From UBA3824 sp017541145 (GTDB lineage Bacteria; Bacteroidota; Bacteroidia; Bacteroidales; UBA3824), in contig CAMVLO010000003.1 in the NCBI GenBank assembly GCA_947168365.1, forward strand, positions 1 through 64,000: DNA of 64,000 bases, given 5' to 3'. A program made the position numbers and the translations under genes. This document shows, piece after piece, positions 1 to 8,656 of the stretch. The notes beneath the pieces were generated by a model. It was not told the DNA's origin. It did not search any database and was given only the letters and a program-made list of their open reading frames with translations. Position 1 is the first letter of the stretch. Every line of letters starts with the position of its first letter.

Positions 1-52
1 GGAAATTTAACGGGGAAATTTAACGGGGAAATTTAACGGGGAAATTTAACGG
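1..52. repeat. 13-bp tandem repeat, 4 copies, at window edge
   Basis: Four perfect head-to-tail copies of GGAAATTTAACGG start at 1, 14, 27 and 40. The array is cut by the window start, so the true copy number is unknown. It abuts directly on a 25-bp palindromic element. Confidence 0.9.
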
Positions 53-53
53 G

Positions 54-78
54 GAGACGTTGTACACAACGTCTCTAC
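54..78. repeat. GAGACGTTGT palindromic element (reverse orientation)
   Basis: Near-perfect palindrome with arms GAGACGTTGT and ACAACGTCTC, followed by TAC. The centre (AC versus GT) is asymmetric, so each copy has an orientation. About eighteen copies occur in the window, all within 1-2650 and 38.1-38.5 kb. Confidence 0.9.
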
Positions 79-96
79 ACGCATTAAACGGATTGC

Positions 97-326
97 AATT
101 AACATTGGATTGCGAATTATCATTGGATTGCGAATTATCATTGGATTGTGAATTATCATTGGATTGCAATTATCATTGGATTGCAATTATCATTGGATTG
201 CGAATTATCATTGGATTGTGAATTATCATTGGATTGCGAATTATCATTGGATTGCAATTATCATCGGATTGCGAATTATCATTGGATTGCGAATTATCAT
301 TGGATTGCAATTATCATTGGATTGCC
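97..326. repeat. 17/18-bp tandem array, 13 copies
   Basis: Thirteen copies of AATTATCATTGGATTG followed by C, CG or TG, so the period alternates between 17 and 18 bp. The mixed period breaks any reading frame, which argues against coding. The same unit in reverse complement (CAATCCAATGATAATT) recurs at 38.2-38.46 kb. Confidence 0.9.
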
Positions 327-351
327 GTAGAGACGTTGTGTACAACGTCTC
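327..351. repeat. GTAGAGACG palindromic element (forward orientation)
   Basis: Forward copy with outer GTA and arms GAGACGTTGT / ACAACGTCTC. It faces the reverse copy at 54-78, so the 17/18-bp array lies between an inverted pair of these elements. Confidence 0.9.
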
Positions 352-526
352 AAAATCAACGTCTCAAAAAAACGTCTCAAAAAAACGTCTCAAAAAAACG
401 TCTCAAAAAAACGTCTCAAAAAACAACATCACCAAAAAACATCCCAAAAAAACAACATCCCAAAAAATCAACATCCCAAAAAATCAACGTCTAAAAAACA
501 ACATCCCCAAAAACAACGTCTAAAAA
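345..526. repeat. tandem half-sites of the palindrome (ACGTCTCAAAAAA)
   Basis: Repeated half-palindromes ACGTCTCAAAAAA with about 13-bp spacing, decaying to the right into ACATCCCAAAAAA and ACGTCTAAAAA. They continue directly from the right arm of the palindrome at 327-351. A mirror-image array of the same half-site is at 38.05-38.17 kb. Confidence 0.85.
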
Positions 527-860
527 TTAAAAAATTCCGTGTCATCTGTGTTTTCCGTGGTTAATAATTAAAATTTCCGAAAAAAGAATACATTTAATTC
601 GGTGATAAATTAAGATTTTAAACAAGTTAAACAACCCGACAGAAATTTTTCCGTATTTTTTTTCAAAAAAATTACGGCAACAACAGAAAAAAATTATAAC
701 TTTGTACAACCTTAAATCAGATTTTTAAAGCAAAACAAATTTAACAGCCAACAAAAAACTTTGGTTTGAAATTTGCTGAGAAAATTAATTAATAACTAAA
801 ATATGAGAAGCTGACAACCAAAAAAAAGAAGTTCAGCGAAATAATAAAGAACACAACAAT
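527..860. other. gene-free stretch with probable siaC-like promoter
   Basis: AT-rich and non-coding. Positions 534-560 carry a CCGTG-rich segment of a type that is dispersed in Bacteroidota genomes. A -7-like TAACTTTG lies at 697-704, which would give a leader of about 150 nt for the gene at 861. I see no TTTG at the right distance upstream, so the promoter call is tentative. Confidence 0.5.
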
Positions 861-1244
861 ATGGCAGCAAAAGCTAAAATAGAAATAGCGGAAACAGACG
901 ATACACCATACGTATTGTACGACGAAGAGAACAACATCTTAAAATTCTCCGGACCGTCGTTCCCGGAAAACGCACCGGATTTTTACCAACCTATAGTAAA
1001 AAAGGTAGTACAAATAGATCCTCAGTCACCGGGCAAACTAGTCATAGAATTGGATTTTTCCATTTTGAGTTCCGCATCAAACAAAATGATATACGAAATG
1101 TTAGTGAAAATGGAAAAAATTCACTTTCTAGGGAAAGACATGTTAATCAAATGGTATTACGAAGGATTTGACGAAGATATGCAAGACGAAGGCAACGGCT
1201 ACAAAGACAATCTAAAAATAGACTTTGAACTTTGCGAAAAATAA
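861..1244 (+). CDS. SiaC-like regulatory protein (DUF1987), paralogue 1
   Basis: A 127-residue single-domain protein of the SiaC/DUF1987 family. In Pseudomonas, SiaC is a small partner-switch protein: a kinase (SiaB) phosphorylates it, a PP2C phosphatase (SiaA) dephosphorylates it, and it controls a diguanylate cyclase. Family features seen are the FSGPSFPENAPDFYQPI segment (about 29-45) and the strand-helix segment FSILSSASNKM (66-76). That second segment covers the place where SiaC carries its phosphorylated Thr; here it offers serines but no threonine, unlike the paralogue at 44153-44542. It stands alone before a tRNA, with no kinase or cyclase beside it. Candidate partners are the SpoIIE phosphatases at 25.6-29 kb (inference). 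Confidence 0.8.
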   Translation: MAAKAKIEIAETDDTPYVLYDEENNILKFSGPSFPENAPDFYQPIVKKVVQIDPQSPGKLVIELDFSILSSASNKMIYEMLVKMEKIHFLGKDMLIKWYYEGFDEDMQDEGNGYKDNLKIDFELCEK

Positions 1245-1254
1245 CATATCTTTG
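1224..1254 (+). promoter_or_regulatory. promoter of tRNA-Arg
   Basis: TTTG at 1224-1227, then 19 bases, then TATCTTTG at 1247-1254: a full Bacteroidota sigma-ABfr type promoter. It lies inside the end of the siaC-like gene and 11 bases ahead of the tRNA. Confidence 0.75.
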
Positions 1255-1264
1255 CACAAAGTTT

Positions 1265-1338
1265 GGCTCCGTAGTTTAGTTGAATAGAACGTAGGATTCC
1301 GGTTCCTAAGGTCGCGGGTTTGAGTCCCACCGGAGTCA
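1265..1338 (+). tRNA. tRNA-Arg (anticodon CCG)
   Basis: Cloverleaf with acceptor GGCTCCG / CGGAGTC, anticodon stem TAGGA / TCCTA around loop TTCCGGT (anticodon CCG), and T loop TTTGAGT. The T stem GCGGG / CCCAC has one C-A mismatch. CCA is not encoded. A terminator follows. Confidence 0.92.
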
Positions 1339-1350
1339 CATCTTCATAGA

Positions 1351-1384
1351 AAAGCTATCTGTTTTATTGACAGATAGCTTTTTC
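1351..1384 (+). terminator. terminator after tRNA-Arg
   Basis: 11-bp perfect stem AAAGCTATCTG / CAGATAGCTTT with a 9-base loop, followed by a T run. Confidence 0.85.
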
Positions 1385-1469
1385 TGTTTTATTTTAACAT
1401 GTTTTTTTATAAAAACCGTCCAATAATTTCAAACAATTCGTCCAATAATTTTAAACAATTCGTCCAATG

Positions 1470-2647
1470 ATTTTGGACATCTTATCTGCGTCAATGCCGT
1501 AGAGACGTTGTGTACAACGTCTCAAAATAATCAACGCGACAAATAATTCAAACGTTGCACGTTGTACCCATTCTGACGTTGTACACATTGAGACGTTGTA
1601 CGTATTGAGACGTTGTACACAACGTCTCTACAGCAACCAACCGTACAATAAATTAAAACAATCCGTCCATTAATTTTGGACATCCTATCTGCGTCAATGC
1701 CGTAGAGACGTTGTGTACAACGTCTCAAAATAATCAACGCGACAAATAATTCAAACGTTGCACGTTGTACCCATTCTGACGTTGTACACATTGAGACGTT
1801 GTACGTATTGAGACGTTGTACACAACGTCTCTACAGCAACCAACCGTACAATAAATTAAAACAATCCGTCCATTAATTTTGGACATCCTATCTGCGTCAA
1901 TGCCGTAGAGACGTTGTGTACAACGTCTCAAATAATCAACGCGATAAATACAACCAACCGTACAATAAATTAAAACAATCCGTCCAATAATTTTGGACAT
2001 CTGGTCTGCGTCAATGCAGTAGAGACGTTGTGTACAACGTCTCAAAATAATCAACGCGACAAATAATTCAAACGTTGCACGTTGTACCCATTCTGACGTT
2101 GTACACATTGAGACGTTGTACGTATTGAGACGTTGTACACAACGTCTCTACAGCAACCAACCGTACAATAAATTAAAACAATCCGTCCATTAATTTTGGA
2201 CATCCTATCTGCGTCAATGCCGTAGAGACGTTGTGTACAACGTCTCAAATAATCAACGCGATAAATAATTCAAACGTTGCATAATTCTGACATTGTTCGT
2301 ATTGAGACGTTGTACACAACGTCTCTACAGCAACCAAACGTCCAATAAATTTGTATAAAACGTACAATAAATTTGTACAATCTGTCCCCAAAATTTAGAC
2401 ATCTGGTCTGCGTCAATGCCGTAGAGACGTTGTGTACAACGTCTCAAAATAATCAACGCGATAAATAATTCAAACGTTGCATAATTCTGACGTTGTTCGT
2501 ATTGAGACGTTGTACACAACGTCTCTACAGCAACCAAACGTACAATAAATTTGAACAATCCGTACAATAAATTAAAACAATTCGTCCAATAATTTTGGAC
2601 ATCTGTCTGCGTCAATGCCGTAGAGACGTTGTGTACAACGTCTCCTC
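1470..2647. repeat. about 200-bp tandem array built on the palindromic element
   Basis: Forward copies of the palindrome begin at 1502, 1705, 1908, 2022, 2225, 2424 and 2623, giving steps of 203, 203, 114, 203, 199 and 199. Most units also hold a reverse copy about 105 bp after the forward one (for example 1607-1628, 1810-1831), so each unit contains a converging inverted pair. The spacer repeats TTTTGGACATC, TCTGCGTCAATG and further CGTTGTAC half-sites. Open frames here encode only low-complexity CTTSE/RRCTQRLY strings and change with unit length, so I treat the region as non-coding. Confidence 0.9.
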
Positions 2648-2668
2648 AAACGTTAAAAAATTTTTTTT

Positions 2669-3040
2669 AATCATAAACATCATTATTACTCGCCTAAAGA
2701 GAAAGACTAGTGTTCATCAACATCATTACTACTCGCCTGGAAAGAAAGACTTGTGTTGATGAACATCATTACTACTCGCCTAAAGAGAAAGACTTGTGTT
2801 CATCAACATCATTACTACTCGCCTGGAAAGAAAGACTTGTGTTGATGAACATCATTACTACTCGCCTGAAAAGAAAGACTTGTGTTCATCAACATCGTTA
2901 CTACTCGCCTGAAAAGAAAGACTTGTGTTGATAAACATCGTTACTACTCGCCTGGAAAGAAAGACTTGTGTTGATGAACATCATTATTACTCGCCTGAAA
3001 GAAATTATGATGTTCATCAACACAAGTCTTACTCGCCTGA
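2669..3040. repeat. 43-bp tandem array with alternating inverted decamers
   Basis: The core CTCGCCT recurs at 2689, 2732, 2775, 2818, 2861, 2904, 2947, 2990 and 3032, a 43-bp period (last step 42). Each unit reads roughly decamer-ATCATTACTACTCGCCTG-AAAGAAAGACTTGT. The decamer alternates between GTTCATCAAC and its exact reverse complement GTTGATGAAC in successive units from 2712 to about 2936. A 43-bp period cannot keep a frame. Lack of variable spacers rules out CRISPR. Confidence 0.9.
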
Positions 3041-3135
3041 GAAGAAATTATAATTGTCTTTTTACATCCAAAATATATTCTCAGGACAGAAAAAATGTAT
3101 GATTGTTGGTAAAACAGATTTGACTCGAAAAAGTT

Positions 3136-3486
3136 TTAACCTTGAAGTATTATACCGCTTTTCTCCAACTCACCGTCTACTGCCGGATAATATTTGTAGA
3201 GTTTTAATGTAATATCTGAAATCTCAGGAAACTGTATTTTTACGGAATGTAACATCCGATAGGCTAAGTTTTCAATTAAATTACACGGCTTAAATGTCTC
3301 TTTTTTAATAACATCGTATATCAATGAATAATCAACAGCATCTTGAAGATTGTCACTAAGTCCTGAGGTAAGGGTATCGCAATTGTAAGAGATGTCAACT
3401 GTAATATCGTTGCCTTGATTGCGCTCTTGGATTGTTGTACCGATGTTTACTCGGAATTTCATACCTTCCAATAATATTCGTCCCAT
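3136..3486 (-). CDS. folB: dihydroneopterin aldolase
   Basis: FolB converts 7,8-dihydroneopterin to 6-hydroxymethyl-dihydropterin plus glycolaldehyde in folate synthesis, as a cytosolic octamer. The 116-residue length is typical. Family features seen: start LLEGMKFRVNIGTTIQER, the central DAVDYSLIYDVIKKE segment (about 50-64), NLIENLAYRML (70-80) with the conserved Glu, and the C-terminal Lys-rich VKIQFPEI...LKLYKYYP strand. It is transcribed divergently from glnS with about 110 bp between starts. The 43-bp repeat array lies just downstream. Confidence 0.9.
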   Translation of the reverse strand: MGRILLEGMKFRVNIGTTIQERNQGNDITVDISYNCDTLTSGLSDNLQDAVDYSLIYDVIKKETFKPCNLIENLAYRMLHSVKIQFPEISDITLKLYKYYPAVDGELEKSGIILQG

Positions 3487-3551
3487 AGTAGTTTTGCGTA
3501 AATTAATAAAAAATTTTTATGCAAAACTAAATAAAAATGATTTAGTTTTGA

Positions 3552-3559
3552 TATATTTG
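3552..3559 (+). promoter_or_regulatory. glnS -7 element
   Basis: TATATTTG 38 bases before the glnS ATG fits the TAnnTTTG consensus. No clear TTTG is present at -33. Confidence 0.5.
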
Positions 3560-3596
3560 CGGCTCAAAAAATTAAATTTATTGTTGCGGAAACATT

Positions 3597-5363
3597 ATGG
3601 AAGACCACAGAATAGAAAACACAACAGAAAAACCACAGCTCAATTTTATCGAACAGCTGGTTGAAAAAAATCTTGAAGAAGGTAAAAACGGTAAAAGAGT
3701 ACAAACCCGTTTCCCTCCTGAGCCTAACGGCTATTTGCATATCGGACACGCTAAGGCAATCGCTTTGGATTTTGGTATTGCTAAGAAATATAACGGTGTC
3801 TGCAACTTGCGTTTTGATGATACAAATCCCGTAAAAGAAGATACCGAATACATGGATTCTATCAAAGAAGATATCCAATGGCTTGGTTATAAATGGGGTA
3901 ATGTTTATTACGCTTCTGACTATTTTCAACAACTTTGGGATTTTGCTGTAGAACTTATTAAACGAGGCAAAGCTTACGTTGATGAACAAAGTGCTGAAAC
4001 TATTGCTGAACAGAAAGGTACACCTACTGTTCCGGGCGTTGAAAGTCCTTTTAGAAACCGCCCTGTTGAAGAATCTTTGGCATTGTTTGAAAAGATGAAT
4101 TCCGGTACGGTAGAACCCGGCACTATGGTTTTGAGAGCCAAAATTGATATGGCTAACCCAAATATGCATTTCCGCGACCCGATTATTTACAGAGTTTTAA
4201 ATATTCCTCATCTCCGTACCGGCAACAAATGGAATGCTTATCCGATGTATGATTTTGCTCACGGCGAAAGCGATTATTTTGAAGGCGTTACACATTCGCT
4301 TTGTACATTAGAATTTGTGGTACACCGTCCGCTTTATGATCTATTTATCGATTGGTTGAAAGAAGTAAGAGGCGAATCTGATAATATGGACGACAACCGT
4401 CCGCGTCAAACCGAGTTCAACAAGCTAAACCTCAGTTATACTCTTATGAGTAAACGTAATCTTTTGGCTTTGGTGAAAGAAGGTTTGGTATCTGATTGGG
4501 ACGATCCTCGTATGCCTACTATTTGCGGTTTCCGCCGCAGAGGTTACAGTCCGGAATCTATCATTAATTTCATCAACAGAATCGGTTATACAACTTACGA
4601 CGCTCTCAACGAATTCGAACTTTTGGAAAGTTCGGTACGTGAAGATCTCAATACAAGAGCTACACGTGTATCCTGCGTACTCGATCCTGTAAAACTTATC
4701 ATCACCAACTATCCTGAAAATCAGGTAGAAGAGATGACTGCAACCGATAATCCCGAAGACGAAAACAGCGGTACACACACAATAGAATTTAGTCGCGAAC
4801 TTTGGATAGAACGTGATGATTTTATGGAAGATGCACCAAAGAAATTCTTCCGTCTCGGTCCGGGCAAAGAAGTAAGATTGAAAAATGCTTATATTATAAG
4901 ATGTCCTGAAGAAAATTTCTGCAAGAAAGACGAAAACGGCAATATTGTAGAGATTTATGCAGAATACGACGAAAACAGTCGCAGCGGTTCGGCAGGTGCT
5001 GACAGAAAGATTAAGGGTAAAACACTTCATTGGGTAAGTTGCAAACATTCTGTAAAAGCTGAAGTAAGACTTTACGACAGACTTTGGAAGGTAGAAAACC
5101 CTCGCGACGAAATGGCAAAAATCATAAAAGATACCAACTGCGAACCTGTTGCAGCAATGAAACAGATTATCAATCCTGATTCATTAAAAGTTTTGAACAA
5201 TTGTTACATCGAAAAATTTGCTACAACACTCAAACCATTGAGTTACTTGCAGTTTATCAGAATGGGCTATTTCAATGTTGACCCTGACAGTACAGCTGAT
5301 CATTTGATTTTCAACCGTACTGTAACCCTCAAAGACACTTGGGCAAAAGAGTCAGCAAAATAA
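3597..5363 (+). CDS. glnS: glutaminyl-tRNA synthetase
   Basis: Class I synthetase that charges tRNA-Gln with glutamine. 588 residues. The HIGH motif sits in PPEPNGYLHIGHAKAIALDF (about 41-60). The catalytic domain continues with RFDDTNPVKEDTEYMDSI; the KMSKS equivalent is TLMSKRNL (about 282-289); a two-part beta-barrel anticodon-binding domain fills the C-terminal half. About 210 bp downstream, after a terminator, is a tRNA-Gln with its own promoter, so enzyme and substrate are neighbours but separately transcribed. With gltX also in the window, glutaminylation is probably direct rather than by amidotransferase. Confidence 0.97.
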   Translation: MEDHRIENTTEKPQLNFIEQLVEKNLEEGKNGKRVQTRFPPEPNGYLHIGHAKAIALDFGIAKKYNGVCNLRFDDTNPVKEDTEYMDSIKEDIQWLGYKWGNVYYASDYFQQLWDFAVELIKRGKAYVDEQSAETIAEQKGTPTVPGVESPFRNRPVEESLALFEKMNSGTVEPGTMVLRAKIDMANPNMHFRDPIIYRVLNIPHLRTGNKWNAYPMYDFAHGESDYFEGVTHSLCTLEFVVHRPLYDLFIDWLKEVRGESDNMDDNRPRQTEFNKLNLSYTLMSKRNLLALVKEGLVSDWDDPRMPTICGFRRRGYSPESIINFINRIGYTTYDALNEFELLESSVREDLNTRATRVSCVLDPVKLIITNYPENQVEEMTATDNPEDENSGTHTIEFSRELWIERDDFMEDAPKKFFRLGPGKEVRLKNAYIIRCPEENFCKKDENGNIVEIYAEYDENSRSGSAGADRKIKGKTLHWVSCKHSVKAEVRLYDRLWKVENPRDEMAKIIKDTNCEPVAAMKQIINPDSLKVLNNCYIEKFATTLKPLSYLQFIRMGYFNVDPDSTADHLIFNRTVTLKDTWAKESAK

Positions 5364-5387
5364 CGGTTTTCATATAAAAGGTAAGAA

Positions 5388-5436
5388 ACTAATAAAGCGA
5401 TGTTTTTTTCAGGACATCGTTTTATTAGTTTTTTTG
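5388..5436 (+). terminator. glnS terminator
   Basis: 16-bp stem ACTAATAAAGCGATGT / ACATCGTTTTATTAGT with one G-T pair, followed by a T run. Confidence 0.9.
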
Positions 5437-5521
5437 TTCTGACATTTTCTTTTTTTTTAACATCGTTACTGTTGGAGTGAAACGATAAAAAATAAAAAAG
5501 TAATAAAAAACCTCAAAAAAA

Positions 5522-5553
5522 TTTGGTGGAAACAAAAAAAGTATATACCTTTG
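5522..5553 (+). promoter_or_regulatory. promoter of tRNA-Gln
   Basis: TTTG (5522-5525), 20 bases, TACCTTTG (5546-5553), about 21 bases before the tRNA. Confidence 0.8.
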
Positions 5554-5574
5554 CACCGTTGAAATAAAAAATAA

Positions 5575-5647
5575 TGCCCAATGGTGTAATTGGCAACACG
5601 TCTGACTCTGGATCAGGAGAGTTCAGGTTCGACCCCTGATTGGGCAA
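5575..5647 (+). tRNA. tRNA-Gln (anticodon CTG)
   Basis: Acceptor TGCCCAA / TTGGGCA, anticodon loop CTCTGGA reading CTG, T arm TCAGG-TTCGACC-CCTGA. It decodes CAG. A U1-A72 acceptor end, the usual bacterial tRNA-Gln identity feature, is present. CCA is not encoded. Confidence 0.93.
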
Positions 5648-5660
5648 CAAATTTTTTGAA

Positions 5661-5700
5661 AAAAATAGGGAAATCTTTTTTGGTTTCCCTATTTTTTTTA
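5661..5700 (+). terminator. terminator after tRNA-Gln
   Basis: Perfect 13-bp stem AAAAATAGGGAAA / TTTCCCTATTTTT followed by more T residues. Confidence 0.9.
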
Positions 5701-5769
5701 TATGTTTACGAAAAATTTTCTGACAACAGAAAACGCGATAACAACCCTTTTACCTTTTAAAAAAACAAA

Positions 5770-7740
5770 ATGGAAAAAGCCACCGTATTGGTAGTTGACG
5801 ACAGTATGTCAAATCTACTATTAGTTCAAGACATTCTCAACACAGAAGATGAGTACAATGTCTTAGTAGAAAGCGACGGAGAAAATGTTGTATCAGTTCT
5901 CAACAATAACAAAGTTGACTTGATACTTTTGGATGTAATGATGCCTAAGGTAGACGGTTTTGAAGTTTGCAAAAGAGTGAAAGCAGACTTGGCGTTCAAA
6001 GACATACCTATCATATTTTTAACCGCAAAGGTTGATGAAAGCAGCCTTTTGAGAGGTTTTGACATGGGAGGTGTGGACTACATCAAGAAACCTTTTCTCA
6101 TTTCTGAACTTATAGCCCGCGTGCGCACTCATTTGCAACTTAAAAAGACTAACGAAAAACTCAAAAATGAGCTTTTCCAACATTATCTTACGCAACAAAG
6201 TCTACAAGCCTCGCAAAACGAGCTTACTGTTAGAAATAATATTGCACACATTTTCTTGTCGGAATTAGACGACACAGCTTATATAAGTCTCCTTGAGGAA
6301 ATCTTGAAATATTTGACTCTGGATTACGGAGTTATCGGTTATTTCAACGAGGATAATAAACTCGTATGCCCGTGCATTTACTCCGGTAAAATAGAATCTG
6401 ACAAAACTTATGTTTATGACCTTGAACAAATTGGCGACATCGCTCTTTCTGTTATCAAGAAGCAGACAATTGCTCAAAACAACGATGTTTCTCCTTTGTT
6501 TTATACTGATCACAAGGTCGGATGCATGGTTTCTGTACCGGTAATTTATAAAAATAAAGTTATCGGTTTGATTTCGGTTGCCGGAAAATCAAAAGAATAT
6601 CCCGACACTTACAGAACTAAGCTGGAAAATATTGTTTCTTTTATCTCGCCGATTATTTACAGCAGGCTAGAAACTGCTTTGGAAAACGAGAAGAGACTGA
6701 AAGCTGAAGAGATGTTGAAAGTTTCGGAAGAAAAATACCGTACTCTTTTCAATCAAAACAATGATGGTATTTTTGTTTATAAATACGATAAAGATACCGA
6801 CAAGTTTGATTTTGAAGAAGTAAACTCTACGGCTGCTAATCTGCTCGGATATTCCAAAGAAAGTATTAAATCCAACAATCCGGGTAAGTTTTTGGAACCG
6901 ATTTTTTACGACAAGTTTATTGAAAACCTTAAACTTGCTCTAAATGGTATATCCCAAACTTTTGAAACCTACGTGGTTAATCAGTCGGGGAAATCAATAC
7001 CTGTAGAACTTCATATCGAAAAATTCTCGGCAGAAGGGAACAAAATTACTTTGCTGAACGTTATGAGAGATATATCTTTTAGGAAAGATATCGACAAACA
7101 ATTGTTTAGTACAATAGTAAATACTCAAGAAAAAGAGCGTGCTCGTTTTGCCAAGGATATTCACGACGGAATAGGTTCTTACCTTACAAGTCTTATTACA
7201 TATATCAATCTTTTGGCATCAAGCAAAATATCACTTGCCGAAATGCCGGATACTTTTGAGGAAATGAAAGAGCTTGTAATGGAAGCGGTAACAGAAAGTA
7301 AGAATATCGCCAACGACCTTATGCCCGATATTTTGAACAATTTCGGACTTGTTGCAAGTATCAAAAATCAGGCAAAGCACATGTTTGTAGACAATACAAT
7401 GCAAGTGATATTCGAGTTCAGCAATTTCAAAGAGCCTGAAAACAAACTTCTGAAAACATCACTTTTCAGAATTACATGTGAATTATTCAACAACGCAATC
7501 AAATATTCACAAGCATCAAAAGTTATATTGTTGCTTGAAACTCAAAACAATTACACAAAATTGAGATATTCTGACGATGGCATCGGTTTCAACAAAGACC
7601 AGGTATTCAACAATATCAAAGACAAAAAAGTGTCAGGTTTGAAAAATATCGAAGGAAGAGTAGCAAATTTCAACGGTCAAATGGAAATAAAAACCGATTT
7701 GGGATGCGGACTAGAAATCAACATCCTTGTACTCAACTAG
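5770..7740 (+). CDS. hybrid histidine kinase: receiver-GAF-PAS-HisKA_3-HATPase
   Basis: A 656-residue soluble kinase with no membrane segment. Domains in order: receiver (about 4-125, phospho-acceptor Asp55 in LILLDVMMPKVDG, conserved KPF near 113), GAF (about 150-300), PAS with an S-box style core (about 315-440), a NarX/DesK-type HisKA_3 helix with ERARFAKDIHDGIGSYL (His465), and a HATPase with NNAIKY and SDDGIGFN boxes. An N-terminal receiver feeding a HisKA_3 kinase suggests it takes phosphate or signal from another kinase and passes it on. The next gene, a double receiver 48 bp downstream, is the likely target. Input ligand unknown. Confidence 0.88.
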   Translation: MEKATVLVVDDSMSNLLLVQDILNTEDEYNVLVESDGENVVSVLNNNKVDLILLDVMMPKVDGFEVCKRVKADLAFKDIPIIFLTAKVDESSLLRGFDMGGVDYIKKPFLISELIARVRTHLQLKKTNEKLKNELFQHYLTQQSLQASQNELTVRNNIAHIFLSELDDTAYISLLEEILKYLTLDYGVIGYFNEDNKLVCPCIYSGKIESDKTYVYDLEQIGDIALSVIKKQTIAQNNDVSPLFYTDHKVGCMVSVPVIYKNKVIGLISVAGKSKEYPDTYRTKLENIVSFISPIIYSRLETALENEKRLKAEEMLKVSEEKYRTLFNQNNDGIFVYKYDKDTDKFDFEEVNSTAANLLGYSKESIKSNNPGKFLEPIFYDKFIENLKLALNGISQTFETYVVNQSGKSIPVELHIEKFSAEGNKITLLNVMRDISFRKDIDKQLFSTIVNTQEKERARFAKDIHDGIGSYLTSLITYINLLASSKISLAEMPDTFEEMKELVMEAVTESKNIANDLMPDILNNFGLVASIKNQAKHMFVDNTMQVIFEFSNFKEPENKLLKTSLFRITCELFNNAIKYSQASKVILLLETQNNYTKLRYSDDGIGFNKDQVFNNIKDKKVSGLKNIEGRVANFNGQMEIKTDLGCGLEINILVLN

Positions 7741-7788
7741 AGAAACCAAGATGCAACGGAATGAGAAAATCTCAAAAAATCTATCTCT

Positions 7789-8592
7789 ATGGAAGATATT
7801 AAAAAGGTAATATTAGTAGATGACAGGAAAGCTTTCAGACAATCCTTCAAACTACTTCTGAGAAAAATCGGAGGCAATCAAGTGATAGCCGAGTACAGCT
7901 CAGGAGAAGAGTTTTTGGACAGTTTGGACGAAAATTTCTGTGCCGATATCATCTTTATGGACATGGAGTTGGCTAATATTTCAGGAATAGAAACAACCAA
8001 AGCAGCACTGAGTATCAAGCCGGATCTTGTAATTATCGGCATGTCGCTATACGACGAGAAATTGTATATTGACTCTATGATACAAGCCGGAGCGAGAGGT
8101 TATCTGCTGAAGTTTTCAGACAACTTTTCAATACTGGAAACAATTATCAGGCATCCTCACGCCGAGATATTCTACTCTCAAGAAATCAATCCCGAAGGCA
8201 ATACCAAACATTCCAACAAAATACGTATATTATTGATAGACGATATAGAAGGCTCACTTTTTATATCTCAATACACTTTGGAAAACGAAGGCTTTGAGGT
8301 AATACCATACCTCTCCCCTAACCTCGCGCTCAATTTTGCCAGAACTATTTCGGCTCCCGATTTGATAATCACCGATTATCTTATGCCGGAAATGAACGGT
8401 CTGGATTTTACAAAAAAAATAAAACAATATCCGGGTTATGAAAATATACCTGTATTGTTAACATCAATAAAAATCAACTCGGATATCGCGATGGAAGCTA
8501 TAGAAGCCGGCGTAACATTAATACTAAAAAAGCCGTTTGCATCCAAAGACTTGATAAAAACGGTAGAAAAAATGGTTTTCGAGAAAAAATAA
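7789..8592 (+). CDS. tandem double-receiver response regulator without output domain
   Basis: 267 residues made of two receiver domains. The first (about 5-125) has VDD at 10-12, phospho-acceptor Asp58 in IIFMDMEL, and GARGYLLK, resembling NarL-type receivers. The second (about 146-265) has LLIDDIE, Asp196 in LIITDYLMPEMNG, and LKKPF. Both acceptor Asp residues look intact. There is no DNA-binding, enzymatic or other effector domain, so it may act as a phosphate relay or by protein contact. It follows the hybrid kinase in the same direction and is probably co-transcribed. Confidence 0.85.
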   Translation: MEDIKKVILVDDRKAFRQSFKLLLRKIGGNQVIAEYSSGEEFLDSLDENFCADIIFMDMELANISGIETTKAALSIKPDLVIIGMSLYDEKLYIDSMIQAGARGYLLKFSDNFSILETIIRHPHAEIFYSQEINPEGNTKHSNKIRILLIDDIEGSLFISQYTLENEGFEVIPYLSPNLALNFARTISAPDLIITDYLMPEMNGLDFTKKIKQYPGYENIPVLLTSIKINSDIAMEAIEAGVTLILKKPFASKDLIKTVEKMVFEKK

Positions 8593-8656
8593 ACATTTAT
8601 TAATCAATTAAAGAACAATACGTTATCAAAAAAAACAAAAAAATATACAAAAATAT

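Noticed and set aside
148..523. Overlapping open frames encoding NYHWIA / ELSLDC repeats
   Set aside because: They come from the 17/18-bp array in all three frames; the mixed period prevents a stable protein repeat and there is no promoter.
1531..2615. Leftward open frames with CTTSEWVQRATFEL repeats
   Set aside because: The same text restarts in each 203-bp unit and changes frame with the 114- and 199-bp units; this is satellite DNA, not a gene.
2710..2931. Open frame of 73 codons in the 43-bp array
   Set aside because: 43 is not a multiple of 3 and the frame is open only by chance.
2669..3040. CRISPR array
   Set aside because: Units are 43 bp with no unique spacers; the whole unit is repeated, and no cas gene is in the window.
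4425..5048. Long minus-strand frames inside glnS, leuS, pepP and others
   Set aside because: They are antisense shadows of well-supported genes, rich in Phe, Cys and Ser, with no family features.
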